A stretch of DNA of 56,000 nt from Geobacillus genomosp. 3. Its GTDB lineage: Bacteria > Bacillota > Bacilli > Bacillales > Anoxybacillaceae. Location: positions 160,001 to 216,000 of the forward strand of contig NC_022080.4 of assembly GCF_000445995.2 (NCBI RefSeq), read 5' to 3'. Positions 41,645-51,252 of this stretch are shown here, in pieces. The translations under genes and the position numbers were made by a program. Position 1 is the first letter of the stretch, and each line of letters opens with the position of its first letter. The notes under the pieces were generated by a model. It saw only the letters and a list, made by a program, of their open reading frames with translations. It ran no database searches and was not told the DNA's origin.

Positions 41645-42718
41645 TTATCGTGCTGCGGTATCGTGAATGACCGCAAGCAATGTTTGCAGCGGGTCGCTTG
41701 TGTTGGTTTTCTCCATGTTTTTTTGATAGCGGTCTTTGTTTTCGTATAGGCGGCGAATGGCAGTATGGAGCGATTCGTTTGTCAAGTCTTCCTCCATCAA
41801 CACTTCGGCATAGCCCGCATTTTCAAACGAGCGCGCGTTTAGGATTTGGTCGCCGCGGCTTGCCGCTTTCGAAAGCGGGATGAGCAGCATCGGCTTGCGC
41901 AAGGCGAGCAGTTCGAAAATGGCGTTCGCCCCGGCGCGGGAGACGACGATATCGGCCAGAGCCAACAAGTGCGGCAGCTCTTCGTTGACGTATTCGAACT
42001 GTTTGTATCCTTTTTGGTGCACAAGGCTTTGGTCGATGTTCCCTTTGCCGCAAATGTGAATGATGTCAAATTCGGCAAGCAGTGTCGATAAGTTGGCGCG
42101 CAAGGCGTCGTTGATTTTTTTCGAGCCTAAGCTGCCGCCCATCGCAAGCAACACCGGTTTTTTTCCGTCGAACTGGCACATCTGTCGTCCTTGGGCAGCG
42201 CTGCCGTGCTTCAGTTCCTCGCGGACGATAGCGCCGACGTAGACCGCTTTATCGGCGCTGACGTGTTGCTTCGTTTCCGGAAAGGTGAGGCAAATTTTCG
42301 TCGCAAATGGCATGGCGATTTTGTTTGCAAGGCCGGGCGTCAAGTCGGATTCATGAATGACCGACGGCACACCGTTCAGCCAGGCGCCGAGAATGACGGG
42401 AACCGAGACGAATCCGCCTTTGGAGAAAACGACGTCCGGCTTTTCTTTTCGGATGAGGTGGTACGCCTGAAAACCCCCCCTTAGTACGTTAAACGGATCT
42501 TTGAAGTTTTTCCAGTCAAAATAACGGCGCAGTTTTCCGGTCGAAACCGAATAGTACGGCACGCCGTCGATGCGGCCGATGATCTCCCGCTCAATTCCCT
42601 CGTGAGAGCCGATGTAGACGATGTCCCAGCCTTGTTCTTTTAGTTTCGGAATCAAGGCGACGTTGACCATCACATGGCCGGCTGTGCCACCGCCGGTTAA
42701 GACGATTTTCTTTCGCAA
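41645..42718 (-). CDS. MurG-like UDP-GlcNAc lipid glycosyltransferase (second MurG)
   Basis: 357 residues from TTG 42718, 6 nt after AGGTGA. GT-B fold of the MurG type: [68 protein letters not shown] and [34 protein letters not shown]. MurG transfers GlcNAc to lipid I to form lipid II. It stands outside any division/wall cluster, as do the extra murG2 genes of Bacillus cereus relatives, so the housekeeping murG is expected elsewhere. [12 protein letters not shown] is a murG2-type variant of the usual HExN motif. Specific role unknown. Confidence 0.85.
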   Translation of the reverse strand: MRKKIVLTGGGTAGHVMVNVALIPKLKEQGWDIVYIGSHEGIEREIIGRIDGVPYYSVSTGKLRRYFDWKNFKDPFNVLRGGFQAYHLIRKEKPDVVFSKGGFVSVPVILGAWLNGVPSVIHESDLTPGLANKIAMPFATKICLTFPETKQHVSADKAVYVGAIVREELKHGSAAQGRQMCQFDGKKPVLLAMGGSLGSKKINDALRANLSTLLAEFDIIHICGKGNIDQSLVHQKGYKQFEYVNEELPHLLALADIVVSRAGANAIFELLALRKPMLLIPLSKAASRGDQILNARSFENAGYAEVLMEEDLTNESLHTAIRRLYENKDRYQKNMEKTNTSDPLQTLLAVIHDTAAR

Positions 42719-43079
42719 TGCAAATCACCTGTCTTTTTTGCAATTATGGAAACATGGAATACCGTTGTTTCGCTCCATCCGATGAGCGGACACACTGGAG
42801 AACCGATCGCTCTTCGCACGTTCGGTGTCGTATACCGATATGTATTATAGCAGATGCCATATCATTTAGGGAGGAAACCGGGCAGCCTTGTATTTCGTAC
42901 GAAGTGAAGAAAACTTGTACAAACCCGATCCTATAGGGCTAGCATTATTTTCCCGTTGTTTTTTTGTTCTGCTTCTATATGCTTATAAGTCTAGCAGTGT
43001 ATTTATTTAAATAAAAGGCTAGCTTCCTATTTTCAAAGGAAGGAAATGTTGATAAAGTACTATCGAGAGGTGAAAGACG
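42719..43079. other. Intergenic region between murG-like and deacetylase genes
   Basis: About 360 nt with no supported gene. It has several AT-rich tracts, a GTATTTATTTAAATAAA palindrome near 42999, CTAGC repeated three times, and a small hairpin TTCCT / AGGAA near 43034. A divergent promoter pair probably lies here but no consensus was clear. Confidence 0.4.
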
Positions 43080-43808
43080 ATGTTGGCATGGCTTGTTGGT
43101 TGTCTGCTTATTGGAATCGTCGTTTACGGGGTTGTGCCGACGATCGTCATTCGCAAAAAGCGGGTGCTGTTGTTTCGGGAAGGAACAGCCCCGGATTGTC
43201 TTGCTTTGACGTTTGATGACGGCCCTGACCCGTATTATACGCCAAAGCTGTTAGATTTATTAAAGAAATATGGCGTCAAGGCGACGTTTTTCGTCGTCGG
43301 CCGCAAAGCGGAGCGTTACCCGGATATTGTGCGGCGCATGGTGGAGGAAGGCCATGAAATCGGCATTCACAATTACCGCCATATGAGCAACTGGCTTTTG
43401 CCGCCGCTTTGGCTCGATTGGGGGGTGCGCCGCGCCGCTGCGGCGATTGAGCGGGCGACAGGCCAACGACCGGTTTATTACCGCCCGCCGTGGGGACATT
43501 TTAACGCATGGACGCCCATTGTGCAAAAACGGTATACGACCGTGTTATGGACGCATATTGTTGGCGACTGGAACGCCAAACTGGGGGCAATGGAGTTGTT
43601 CCGCCGGTTAAAAGAAGCAGTGCGCGGCGGAGCGGTCATTGTTCTTCACGACAACGGCGATGCATTAGGCGCTGACCGGCGCGCGCCGGAGCAAATGTTG
43701 TCAGCGCTTGAGCTGTTGCTGAAAGATGAAGCGGCGAAAAAGATGCGCTGGGTGACGATTACAGAAATGAGAAACGCGCAAACTAACAAACGAATCTCGT
43801 CGATGTGA
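43080..43808 (+). CDS. Membrane-anchored polysaccharide deacetylase (NodB family)
   Basis: 242 residues from ATG 43080, after GAGAGGTG. N-terminal membrane anchor (AWLVGCLLIGIVVYGVVPTI), then a NodB domain with all five motifs: TFDDGPD (catalytic Asp and metal Asp), EIGIHNYRH (metal His pair), YRPPWGH, WTHIVGDW and VIVLHDNG. It removes N-acetyl groups from peptidoglycan, teichoic-acid-linked or lipid-linked GlcNAc; the substrate is unknown. Downstream genes, a DedA protein (10-nt gap) and a lipid glycosyltransferase, form one operon, which suggests a GlcN/GlcNAc-modified membrane glycolipid as substrate. Confidence 0.88.
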   Translation: MLAWLVGCLLIGIVVYGVVPTIVIRKKRVLLFREGTAPDCLALTFDDGPDPYYTPKLLDLLKKYGVKATFFVVGRKAERYPDIVRRMVEEGHEIGIHNYRHMSNWLLPPLWLDWGVRRAAAAIERATGQRPVYYRPPWGHFNAWTPIVQKRYTTVLWTHIVGDWNAKLGAMELFRRLKEAVRGGAVIVLHDNGDALGADRRAPEQMLSALELLLKDEAAKKMRWVTITEMRNAQTNKRISSM

Positions 43809-43818
43809 TGGGGGAGCC

Positions 43819-44415
43819 ATGGAAACGAGTGTATGGTTGCCGTACGTTCAGTCGTACGGATATGTGATGCTGTTTTTGTTTTTATTTTGCGGCATTGTCG
43901 GCATCCCGGCGCCGGAGGAAAGTTTGCTTTTTTTCGTCGGTTTGATCGTCGCCAAAGAGCAGCTTTTGCTTTGGCCGTCGCTCGCGTCATGTTGGGGAGG
44001 AGCGATGGTCGGCATGGTGGCGGCGTATGGCGTCGGACGATGGTGGGGCGCGCCGTTTATGAAAAAGTACGGCAAATACGTCGGAATTACGGACGAACGG
44101 TGGGGGCGGGCCCAGCTTTGGTTCCGCCACTATGGGAAATGGGGCATTTTGTTCGGCTGTTATGCGCCAGGTGTCCGGCAAATCTGCCCGTATATGGCAG
44201 GAGTGAGCCGGTTTCCATTTCGGTCGTTTTTGCTGCTTGCGGCGTTCGGAACGGCCGGATGGGTCGCTCCGTTGATGTTCATTGGGTTGCTGCTCGGTCG
44301 CCATGTTCATATTCCCCTCGTTTCTTTTCCGCTTGTCGGATTGGCGTTGTTTTTGCTGTTTTTGCTTGTGGCGTGGATTGGGCAGCGGAGGCGCAAAAAA
44401 TCTTTCGAAGGCTAA
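43819..44415 (+). CDS. DedA-family (VTT domain) membrane protein
   Basis: 198 residues from ATG 43819, preceded by GGGGGAG. Membrane segments with the DedA layout: CGIVGIPAPEESLLFFVGLI (re-entrant loop with Pro-Glu-Glu), GMVAAYGVGRWWG, GKWGILFGCYAPGVRQICPY containing the conserved Arg, and two C-terminal helices ending in QRRRKK. It differs from the DedA at 19016 (under one third identical by eye). The family transports or flips lipid-linked compounds. Its place between a deacetylase and a lipid glycosyltransferase, with 10- and 12-nt gaps, suggests it moves a glycolipid intermediate. Confidence 0.85.
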   Translation: METSVWLPYVQSYGYVMLFLFLFCGIVGIPAPEESLLFFVGLIVAKEQLLLWPSLASCWGGAMVGMVAAYGVGRWWGAPFMKKYGKYVGITDERWGRAQLWFRHYGKWGILFGCYAPGVRQICPYMAGVSRFPFRSFLLLAAFGTAGWVAPLMFIGLLLGRHVHIPLVSFPLVGLALFLLFLLVAWIGQRRRKKSFEG

Positions 44416-44427
44416 AGGGTGCGATCG

Positions 44428-45570
44428 ATGATGAAAGTGTTGTTCTTGCCGTTGTTTCAAATGAACACGGGACACCATAAAGTCGCGGATACGCTGATCG
44501 ATTTTTTGCGCCGCCAGTTTCCGGCGGTCGAAAGCAAAAAAATCGATTTTTTAAGCTATTGCAATGAGTTGATGGAAAAAATGGTGTCAGAAGCCTACTT
44601 GCGCTGGATTCGCTCACATCCCACTTCCTATCATCGCGTGTACAAAACGTTTATGTATCAAGAGCCACCGCGGTTCGAGTTTGTTTCATTTGAGCCGTGG
44701 CTGCCATATTTCGAAAGCAAAATGAAAAAAATGCTCGAGCAGGAACGGCCGGATCTGATCGTTTGCACCCACTCGTTTCCATCGCGCATTTTGCAGCAAC
44801 TCAAGCGGAAACAGGCGCTGTTTGTTCCTGTGGTGAACGTCTATACCGATTTTTTCATGAACAGCGTCTGGGGAAAACGGTTTATCGATTATCACTTCGT
44901 CCCCCATCCAGAGGCGAAATGGGAGCTGGTCACAAAGTACGGGGTTGACGAGGGGCGCATCGTGGTCACAGGCATCCCGGTTCATGATGTGTTTATGAAC
45001 ACGGTGGAGACGCGGCGAAAGAGGCGGCCGATTCATATACTTGTCGCCGGCGGAAACCAGGGGCTTGGCAATATGATGGCTTTTTTGCGGGCGGCCCGGG
45101 CATCGACGCTGTTTCGTTATTCGGTGCTATGCGGCGCCAATCGCGAGTTGTACGACGAAATTGCCAGCTGGAAGCTCCCCCACATCCGTCCGCTCCCGTA
45201 CATTGCCGATCCGCAAGAAATGAACCGGCTGTACGATGAGGTGGACGCGGTGGTGACAAAGCCGGGCGGGGTGACGGTGAGTGAACTGCTCCATAAGCGC
45301 ATTCCGATGTTTACGATCGATTGTCTGCCGGGTCAGGAGCGCATCAATTTGCAATATTTGCAGCGGAACGGTTTGATTTACGATTTAGCTGAACCGAATG
45401 GCGGCGAGCAGAACATGTTCCGCTTGCTCAATGATGACGTCGAGAAAAACCGGTTTTTTCGCCGCGTGTCTGACTATTTCGCCGGGGTGGAGAAAACGGG
45501 ACAAGAGGCGCTCGCTGAAATGGTGACAGCGATGCCGCGGCGGTTGGTTTGGCGTGTGCTTCACCCGTAG
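44428..45570 (+). CDS. MGDG-synthase-type (UgtP-like) lipid glycosyltransferase
   Basis: 380 residues from ATG 44428, 8 nt after AAAGGG. The N-terminal domain is of the monogalactosyldiacylglycerol-synthase type: FLPLFQMNTGHHKVADTLID, RPDLIVCTHSFPSRILQQLK, NVYTDFFMNSVWGKRFIDYH, then PHPEAKWEL. The C-terminal nucleotide-sugar domain has HILVAGGNQGLGNM, PYIADPQEMNRLYDEVDAVV, KPGGVTVSELLHKRIPMF. Relatives such as UgtP and MurG-like enzymes transfer a hexose or hexosamine to diacylglycerol or polyprenyl lipids. Last gene of the deacetylase-DedA-transferase operon. Confidence 0.87.
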   Translation: MMKVLFLPLFQMNTGHHKVADTLIDFLRRQFPAVESKKIDFLSYCNELMEKMVSEAYLRWIRSHPTSYHRVYKTFMYQEPPRFEFVSFEPWLPYFESKMKKMLEQERPDLIVCTHSFPSRILQQLKRKQALFVPVVNVYTDFFMNSVWGKRFIDYHFVPHPEAKWELVTKYGVDEGRIVVTGIPVHDVFMNTVETRRKRRPIHILVAGGNQGLGNMMAFLRAARASTLFRYSVLCGANRELYDEIASWKLPHIRPLPYIADPQEMNRLYDEVDAVVTKPGGVTVSELLHKRIPMFTIDCLPGQERINLQYLQRNGLIYDLAEPNGGEQNMFRLLNDDVEKNRFFRRVSDYFAGVEKTGQEALAEMVTAMPRRLVWRVLHP

Positions 45571-45575
45571 CGTAG

Positions 45576-45607
45576 GCCATCTAACGGACGTTAGATGGCA
45601 TTTTTTG
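45576..45607 (+). terminator. Terminator after the glycosyltransferase gene
   Basis: 11-bp stem GCCATCTAACG (45576-45586) / CGTTAGATGGC (45589-45599), ATTTTTTG tail. Confidence 0.85.
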
Positions 45608-45729
45608 TGTTGGGCGGATGCACCAGAGGGGTGGCGAAACAAGCTGCACCGTACATATAAAATATCAGGCCGTTGGGTGCGAAACGTGATACAATAGGAA
45701 CGATGGCCAAGGAAAGAGGAGGAACAAGG

Positions 45730-46824
45730 ATGAGAACGAGAGTCGGAGTGTTGTACGGCGGGAAATCGCCGGAACATCAAGTGTCGTTGTCAACGGCGAT
45801 GGCAGTGATGAACGCCATTGATCCTCATAAATTTGATGTGATTCCGATTTATATTACCCCTGAAGGACAGTGGATCAGAGGAAAACGATTGACTGGACCG
45901 GTCGAAGAAGTGAAACAGCTGCAGTTCACGTCGACAGCGACGGCTATGATCCCGGTATCTTTAAACCAGGTGCCGGCGTCGGAATCGTCGCCTGCGGACA
46001 GCGAGGAAACGATCGACGTCATCTTCCCGCTTTTGCATGGGCCAAACGGCGAAGACGGAACTGTACAAGGCCTGCTCGAAATGTTAAACCTCCCGTACGT
46101 GGGCAACGGCGTGCTTGCCTCGGCCGTCGGCATGGATAAGGTGATGATGAAAAACTTGTTTGCCCAAGCCGGGCTGCGCCAGGCGAAATATGTAGCGGTG
46201 ACCAAATATGACTGGCAAAAAGGCGGGGAAGCCGTCTACGACCGGATCGAACAAGAGCTTGGCTACCCGTGCTTTGTCAAACCGGCCAATGCCGGATCGA
46301 GCGTCGGCATTTCGAAATGTAAACAGCGCGGCGATTTGCACCAAGCGTTTGCTCAGGCGTTTAAGTATGACCGGAAAATCATCATTGAAGAAGCGATCGT
46401 CGGCCGGGAGATCGAGATCGGCGTTATCGGCAATGATGAACCGATTTGTTCGGTCGTCGGAGAAATTGTGCCAAAAAAGGAATTTTACGACTATGAGGCG
46501 AAATATGAAGACGGGCAAACGGAATTAATTATTCCTGCCAAAGTGACGCCAGAGCAGTATGAGACGATCAAGGAAATGGCCATTGCCGCGTTTAAAGCGC
46601 TCGACTTGTCCGGGCTCGTGCGTGCCGACTTTTTCCTCGCCGAAGATGGCACGGTTTATATTAACGAAATCAATACGATGCCAGGATTTACGCCATACAG
46701 CATGTTCCCGCTTCTTTGGCAGCACAGCGGCGTGCCGTATCCGGAACTGATCGAGCGCCTCATTGCGCTGGCTCTAGAACGGCATCAAGAAAAGCAGACG
46801 ATTACGTACACATTTGAAAAATAA
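45730..46824 (+). CDS. ddl: D-alanine-D-alanine ligase Ddl
   Basis: 364 residues from ATG 45730, with GGAGGAACAAGG upstream (the longer frame from 45673 runs through the ribosome site). ATP-grasp fold: [66 protein letters not shown] and [15 protein letters not shown]. The Tyr in [10 protein letters not shown] is that of D-Ala-forming enzymes, not the Phe/His of D-Lac or D-Ser types. It makes D-Ala-D-Ala for peptidoglycan from the product of Alr (53036). Followed 16 nt later by murF, which uses its product: a functional pair as in B. subtilis. Confidence 0.96.
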   Translation: MRTRVGVLYGGKSPEHQVSLSTAMAVMNAIDPHKFDVIPIYITPEGQWIRGKRLTGPVEEVKQLQFTSTATAMIPVSLNQVPASESSPADSEETIDVIFPLLHGPNGEDGTVQGLLEMLNLPYVGNGVLASAVGMDKVMMKNLFAQAGLRQAKYVAVTKYDWQKGGEAVYDRIEQELGYPCFVKPANAGSSVGISKCKQRGDLHQAFAQAFKYDRKIIIEEAIVGREIEIGVIGNDEPICSVVGEIVPKKEFYDYEAKYEDGQTELIIPAKVTPEQYETIKEMAIAAFKALDLSGLVRADFFLAEDGTVYINEINTMPGFTPYSMFPLLWQHSGVPYPELIERLIALALERHQEKQTITYTFEK

Positions 46825-46839
46825 AGAGGGTGAGAGCGG

Positions 46840-48216
46840 ATGATGAAACGGACGGTGCGGCAAATTGCCGAGATGTCAGGCGGCCGTTGCGCGAAGCCGA
46901 AGTGGGAGATGATCGCCGTCAGCGGCGTATCGACGGACACGAGAACGATCCAAGCTGGCAACTTGTACGTTCCACTCATTGGAGCGAAGTTTAACGGCCA
47001 CGCCTTTGTGAACGAGGCGGTGCAAAAAGGAGCGGCGGCAGTGCTATGGTCCGAAACGGAAGGGACGCCGCCGGAGAGTGTCCCGGCGATTGTCGTCGAT
47101 GATACGCTTTCGGCGCTGCAGCGTCTCGCCGCCCGCTACCGCCAACAGCTCGGGTTGAAAGTCGTCGGCGTGACCGGCAGCAACGGCAAAACGACGACGA
47201 AAGATATGATCGCTGCTCTTCTTGCAGTCCAATATCGCGTGCAAAAAACAGAAGGGAACTTAAACAACCATATCGGCGTACCGCTCACGCTCCTCGCGCT
47301 CGATGAGGAAACGGACATTGCTGTCGTGGAAATGGGGATGAGCGGATTTGGCGAAATTGAGCGGCTCACCTCGATTGCCAAACCGGATGCGGCCGTGATC
47401 ACAAATATCGGTGAATCGCACTTGCAGGAACTTGGCTCACGGGAAGGCATCGCCAAGGCCAAACTGGAAATTTTGGCGGGGGTGCACCGCGATGGTTTGT
47501 TCGTCTACCACGGCGACGAACCGCTGTTGGCTGAGCGGGTGCCGAACTTGTCTCTTCCCCGCCATGTCGCGACATTTGGAGCAGAGGAGAGAAACGACTA
47601 CTACCCGACCGATGTGCGCATTGAAGCGGGGGGGACGTCATTTGCCATTAACGCGCTTCCGGATCGGACGCTCTTTATGCCGGTGTTGGGAAAACATCAT
47701 GTATACAACGCGCTCGCGGCCATTGCGGTAGCTCGCTTTTTTGGCATCGGCTGGGACGGCATTGATGCGGCCTTGTCCCGTCTGCAAGTGACGCGCATGC
47801 GCACCGAAGTCGTTAAAACAAAGTATGGCTTCACGGTGATTAACGATGCTTACAATGCGAGTCCAACTTCAATGCGGGCGGCGTTAACGCTGCTTAGGGA
47901 ACTGGGTGGCTATCGAAAAAAAATTGCGGTGCTAGGTGATATGCTTGAGCTTGGCGAAAAAGAAGCCGAGTTTCACGAAGAGATCGGGGCGATGCTGCGG
48001 CCGGAGATGGCGGATTACGTATTTGCTTATGGGCCGCTGGCGCACCATATTGCAGCGGCCGCCGCACCGTTTTTTGCCGATGGTCAGGTGCGGGCGTTCG
48101 ACGATAAGGCGGCATTGGCCGAAGCGGTGCGTTCCGTCGCTTCTCCGGGCGATATCGTGTTGTTGAAGGCCTCGCGCGGGATGAAATTGGAAGAACTGCT
48201 CCGTCATTGGGTGTAA
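46840..48216 (+). CDS. murF: UDP-MurNAc-tripeptide-D-Ala-D-Ala ligase MurF
   Basis: 458 residues from ATG 46840 (AAAGAGGGTGAG upstream; ATG 46843 is also possible). Mur ligase three-domain layout: N-terminal VSTDTRTIQAGNLYVPLIGA, ATP loop GVTGSNGKTTTKDM (about residue 110), ITNIGESHLQELGSREGIA, and the C-terminal VINDAYNASPTSMRAAL with AVLGDMLELG. The carbamylated Lys lies in the KAKLEIL region. It adds D-Ala-D-Ala to the UDP-MurNAc-tripeptide, the last cytoplasmic precursor step. Operon with ddl; a terminator follows 24 nt after the stop. Confidence 0.96.
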   Translation: MMKRTVRQIAEMSGGRCAKPKWEMIAVSGVSTDTRTIQAGNLYVPLIGAKFNGHAFVNEAVQKGAAAVLWSETEGTPPESVPAIVVDDTLSALQRLAARYRQQLGLKVVGVTGSNGKTTTKDMIAALLAVQYRVQKTEGNLNNHIGVPLTLLALDEETDIAVVEMGMSGFGEIERLTSIAKPDAAVITNIGESHLQELGSREGIAKAKLEILAGVHRDGLFVYHGDEPLLAERVPNLSLPRHVATFGAEERNDYYPTDVRIEAGGTSFAINALPDRTLFMPVLGKHHVYNALAAIAVARFFGIGWDGIDAALSRLQVTRMRTEVVKTKYGFTVINDAYNASPTSMRAALTLLRELGGYRKKIAVLGDMLELGEKEAEFHEEIGAMLRPEMADYVFAYGPLAHHIAAAAAPFFADGQVRAFDDKAALAEAVRSVASPGDIVLLKASRGMKLEELLRHWV

Positions 48217-48240
48217 AATCGGTCGGGTGGAGGAAAAACT

Positions 48241-48270
48241 AAAAGCGGCGTCATCGGCGCCGCTTTTCAC
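48241..48270 (+). terminator. Terminator after murF
   Basis: 10-bp stem AAAAGCGGCG (48241-48250) / CGCCGCTTTT (48258-48267), 7-nt loop; the stem's own TTTT forms the tail. Confidence 0.75.
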
Positions 48271-48286
48271 TCAGGCGGGGGTGGAG

Positions 48287-48988
48287 ATGATGATCGGCTG
48301 TTTATGCATTCACGGGTTTACCGGCAACCCGGAAGAAGTGGCGCCGCTGGCTGATTATTTGCGGGAGCGGACCGATTGGGTCGTAGAAACGCCCACATTG
48401 CCTGGGCACGGGGACGAGTTGAGTCTCAAAGGGATTACATATGACCGATGGGTCGAAGCGGCTGAGCAAGCGTTCCAAGCGCTTTATCAGCGTTGTGATA
48501 CGGTATATGTGATCGGTTTCTCGATGGGCGGGGTGATCGCTGTCAAGTTGGCGGAAAAATATCCGGTTGCCAGGCTCGTGCTGTTAAGTGCAGCATTTTA
48601 TTACGTCAATCCGCGCCAATTGTGGTGTGACATCCGTGAGATGTTTGCCAACGGCTGGCGCGGAGCGCGGGAGCACCCGCTGTTTCTCCGTTACCGAAAC
48701 AAAATGATAGCGACTCCGCTTTCAGCTGTCAGGGAATTTCACAAACTCGTCCGCTATGTACGTCCCCGTCTTCCGCATGTTCAGGCACCTGTACTCATCG
48801 TCCAAGGGGAAAAAGACGGGATTGTGCCGCCTAAAAGTGCCTATTATTTATATGAACGGATCGGTTCGCCCGAAAAAAAACTGCTGCTTTTGCCGAATTC
48901 GTATCACCACGTCTGTCATAGCGTCGACCGGCACACGCTGTTTGCCGAGACGGAAAAATTTTTGTGCGCCGCCTATCATTGCAAATGA
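48287..48988 (+). CDS. Alpha/beta-hydrolase, Est30/YvaK-like carboxylesterase
   Basis: 233 residues from ATG 48287 (GGGGGTGGAG upstream); the longer frame from 48227 would include the murF terminator. Alpha/beta-hydrolase: oxyanion CLCIHGFTGNPEEVAPLADY, LPGHGDE, nucleophile elbow VIGFSMGGVIAVKLAE, acid PVLIVQGEKDGIVPPKSAYY and His in NSYHHVCHSVDRH. It resembles the small thermostable carboxylesterases of Geobacillus (Est30 type), which hydrolyse short acyl esters. No promoter is evident in the 20 nt after the terminator, so expression may rely on read-through from murF. Confidence 0.87.
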   Translation: MMIGCLCIHGFTGNPEEVAPLADYLRERTDWVVETPTLPGHGDELSLKGITYDRWVEAAEQAFQALYQRCDTVYVIGFSMGGVIAVKLAEKYPVARLVLLSAAFYYVNPRQLWCDIREMFANGWRGAREHPLFLRYRNKMIATPLSAVREFHKLVRYVRPRLPHVQAPVLIVQGEKDGIVPPKSAYYLYERIGSPEKKLLLLPNSYHHVCHSVDRHTLFAETEKFLCAAYHCK

Positions 48989-49007
48989 CGGCATAACATG
49001 GTATGAT
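48979..49007 (+). promoter_or_regulatory. Promoter of cshA
   Basis: TTGCAA (48979-48984), 17-nt spacer, TATGAT (49002-49007), starting inside the esterase stop. Leader of about 55 nt before the TTG start. Confidence 0.6.
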
Positions 49008-49066
49008 AACTGTCAAACCTTTCTCACGAATTTAGGGACGATTTTTTATAAGGAGTTTGGATAACA

Positions 49067-50470
49067 TTGACGACATTTCAAGAACTAGGATTAAGTCAAG
49101 ACGTAATGAAAGCTGTCGAGCGGATGGGGTTTGAAGAAACGACCCCGATTCAAGCGAAAACGATCCCGCTCAGCCTGCAAAATAAAGATGTGATCGGCCA
49201 AGCGCAAACCGGAACCGGGAAAACCGCAGCGTTTGGCATCCCGATCGTCGAAAAAGTGGACGTCAAAAACGGCGCCGTTCAAGCGCTCGTCGTTGCACCG
49301 ACGCGGGAGCTCGCCATTCAAGTGTCGGAAGAACTGTATAAAATCGGCGCGGTCAAGCGGGTGCGCGTCCTGCCGATTTACGGCGGACAGGATATTGAGC
49401 GGCAAATTCGCGCCTTGAAAAAACATCCGCACGTCATCGTCGGCACGCCGGGCCGCATCCTTGACCATATCAACCGCGGCACGCTGCGCCTTGAGCACGT
49501 GCATACCGTCGTGCTCGATGAGGCCGATGAAATGTTGAATATGGGCTTTATTGAGGACATTGAAGCGATTTTACGCCATGTGCCGACCGAGCGGCAGACG
49601 CTGTTGTTCTCTGCGACGATGCCGGATCCGATCCGCCGCATTGCCGAGCGGTTCATGAATGAGCCGGAGCTCGTCAAAGTGAAGGCGAAGGAAATGACCG
49701 TGCCGAACATTCAACAGTACTACTTAGAAGTGCACGAGAAAAAGAAATTTGACATTTTGACACGGCTTCTCGATATCCAGGCGCCGGAGTTGGCGATCGT
49801 GTTTGGCCGCACGAAGCGGCGCGTCGATGAGCTTGCCGAGGCGCTCAACTTGCGCGGCTATGCGGCGGAAGGCATCCATGGCGATTTGAGCCAGGCAAAG
49901 CGGCTGTCGGTGTTGCGCAAATTTAAGGAAGGATCGATTGAAATTTTAGTCGCAACGGACGTTGCCGCGCGCGGGCTCGATATTTCCGGCGTGACGCACG
50001 TGTATAACTTTGACATCCCGCAAGACCCGGAAAGCTATGTCCATCGGATCGGACGCACCGGGCGCGCCGGCAAGACAGGGATGGCGATGACGTTTGTGAC
50101 ACCGCGGGAAATCGGTCAGCTCCATCATATTGAGCGGACGACGAAGCGGAAAATGGAGCGGATGAAGCCGCCAACCCTCGACGAGGCGCTTGAAGGCCAA
50201 CAGCGCGTCGCCATTGAAAAGCTTCTCAATGTCGCGGAAACGGAAAACTTATCATTTTACAAGCGGGCCGCCGAGGAATTGCTTGAAGAGCATGACTCGG
50301 TAACGATCGTCGCGGCCTGCCTGAAAATGTTGACGCGCGAGCCGGACACGACGCCGGTGAAGTTGACGGAAGAGCCGCCTTTAGCGGTCAAACGGGAGAA
50401 AAAGCGAGGCGGCCGCCCGGACAGCTCAGCGCGCGGCCGGACGAAAAAACGGCGGATTACGGCGCATTAA
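49067..50470 (+). CDS. cshA: DEAD-box RNA helicase CshA
   Basis: 467 residues from TTG 49067, 11 nt after AAGGAG; no better start exists nearby. All helicase motifs are visible: Q motif [20 protein letters not shown] (46-53), Ia PTRELA, GG/TPGR, II DEAD, III SAT, IV to VI including [11 protein letters not shown] and [11 protein letters not shown] basic C-terminal tail ([20 protein letters not shown]) assists RNA binding. CshA unwinds RNA in degradosome and ribosome assembly and helps cold growth. In B. subtilis cshA lies at the same place before the rhomboid and acpS genes. Confidence 0.95.
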   Translation: MTTFQELGLSQDVMKAVERMGFEETTPIQAKTIPLSLQNKDVIGQAQTGTGKTAAFGIPIVEKVDVKNGAVQALVVAPTRELAIQVSEELYKIGAVKRVRVLPIYGGQDIERQIRALKKHPHVIVGTPGRILDHINRGTLRLEHVHTVVLDEADEMLNMGFIEDIEAILRHVPTERQTLLFSATMPDPIRRIAERFMNEPELVKVKAKEMTVPNIQQYYLEVHEKKKFDILTRLLDIQAPELAIVFGRTKRRVDELAEALNLRGYAAEGIHGDLSQAKRLSVLRKFKEGSIEILVATDVAARGLDISGVTHVYNFDIPQDPESYVHRIGRTGRAGKTGMAMTFVTPREIGQLHHIERTTKRKMERMKPPTLDEALEGQQRVAIEKLLNVAETENLSFYKRAAEELLEEHDSVTIVAACLKMLTREPDTTPVKLTEEPPLAVKREKKRGGRPDSSARGRTKKRRITAH

Positions 50471-50482
50471 GCGCCGTTTTTT
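50460..50482 (+). terminator. Terminator after cshA
   Basis: CGGCGC-ATTAA-GCGCCG with TTTTTT tail; the cshA stop lies in the loop. Confidence 0.8.
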
Positions 50483-51099
50483 CATGGCCGAACCACATGA
50501 AACGACGGCGGTCCGGGGCGGACAGCCAAAAACGGAGCGAGCAGCCCGCCGGTGACAAAGCCGAACAGATGGGCGATGAGGTTGCCGTCCGGCTCCATCA
50601 AGCCGAGCAGCAGGTTGATGGCCATAGCGGCCAACAGCAACTGGGCGTGCCGGGGGGCGATGAGGTCACGGCGAAAAAGGGCGAGATAGCTGTACATGCC
50701 AAATAAGGCAAAAATGGCACCTGACGCCCCGACATGGCTGTACATCGGCGGCAGAAGCAATACGGTAGCGATATTGGCGCCGACACCGCCCCCAAGATAA
50801 AGAAGTAAAAATTTCCCTTTCCCGAGCGCGCGTTCCAGCCAGGGGCCGAACAGCCATAACGAAAGGCTGTTGGCCGCCATATGGTTGAAATCGTAGTGCA
50901 GCACGAGCGGACTAATCAGCCGCCAATACTCCCCGTTGCGGAGGGCATCATTCGTCCCGATGACATGCTGCCAAATCGGTTCAAGTGCCGAGAGGGGGAT
51001 GACGAACAACAACCACAAAACGATATGCGCCAACAGCAAGGTTGATACGACCGGGCAGAGACGGATGAGTGAGCGGACGCCCCCAGTATAGTGAAACAT
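50482..51099 (-). CDS. Rhomboid-family intramembrane serine protease (YdcA-like)
   Basis: 205 residues from ATG 51099, 8 nt after AAGGGAG. Six membrane helices with the rhomboid features: YWRLISPLVLHYDFNHMAAN (L1 loop with HxxxN), catalytic Ser in VGASGAIFALFGMY, and catalytic His in LIAHLFGFVTGGLLAPF. It cleaves membrane proteins within the bilayer; the substrate is unknown. B. subtilis ydcA occupies the equivalent place between cshA and acpS, but here the ydbS/ydbT genes between them are absent. It converges on cshA and is divergent from acpS. Confidence 0.9.
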   Translation of the reverse strand: MFHYTGGVRSLIRLCPVVSTLLLAHIVLWLLFVIPLSALEPIWQHVIGTNDALRNGEYWRLISPLVLHYDFNHMAANSLSLWLFGPWLERALGKGKFLLLYLGGGVGANIATVLLLPPMYSHVGASGAIFALFGMYSYLALFRRDLIAPRHAQLLLAAMAINLLLGLMEPDGNLIAHLFGFVTGGLLAPFLAVRPGPPSFHVVRP

Positions 51100-51252
51100 A
51101 CTTTTGTCTCCCTTCTTTATCGAAAATCGTTTATCCTTTCGTAGGCAGGGTGATGTGGCTAGAGGCTATGTCCATGTTCTATAAGCCATCTTATGCGCAA
51201 AGATTGCAAAAAATCGATCGGACTCTATAGCACGGATTAGGTGGGGAAAGTG

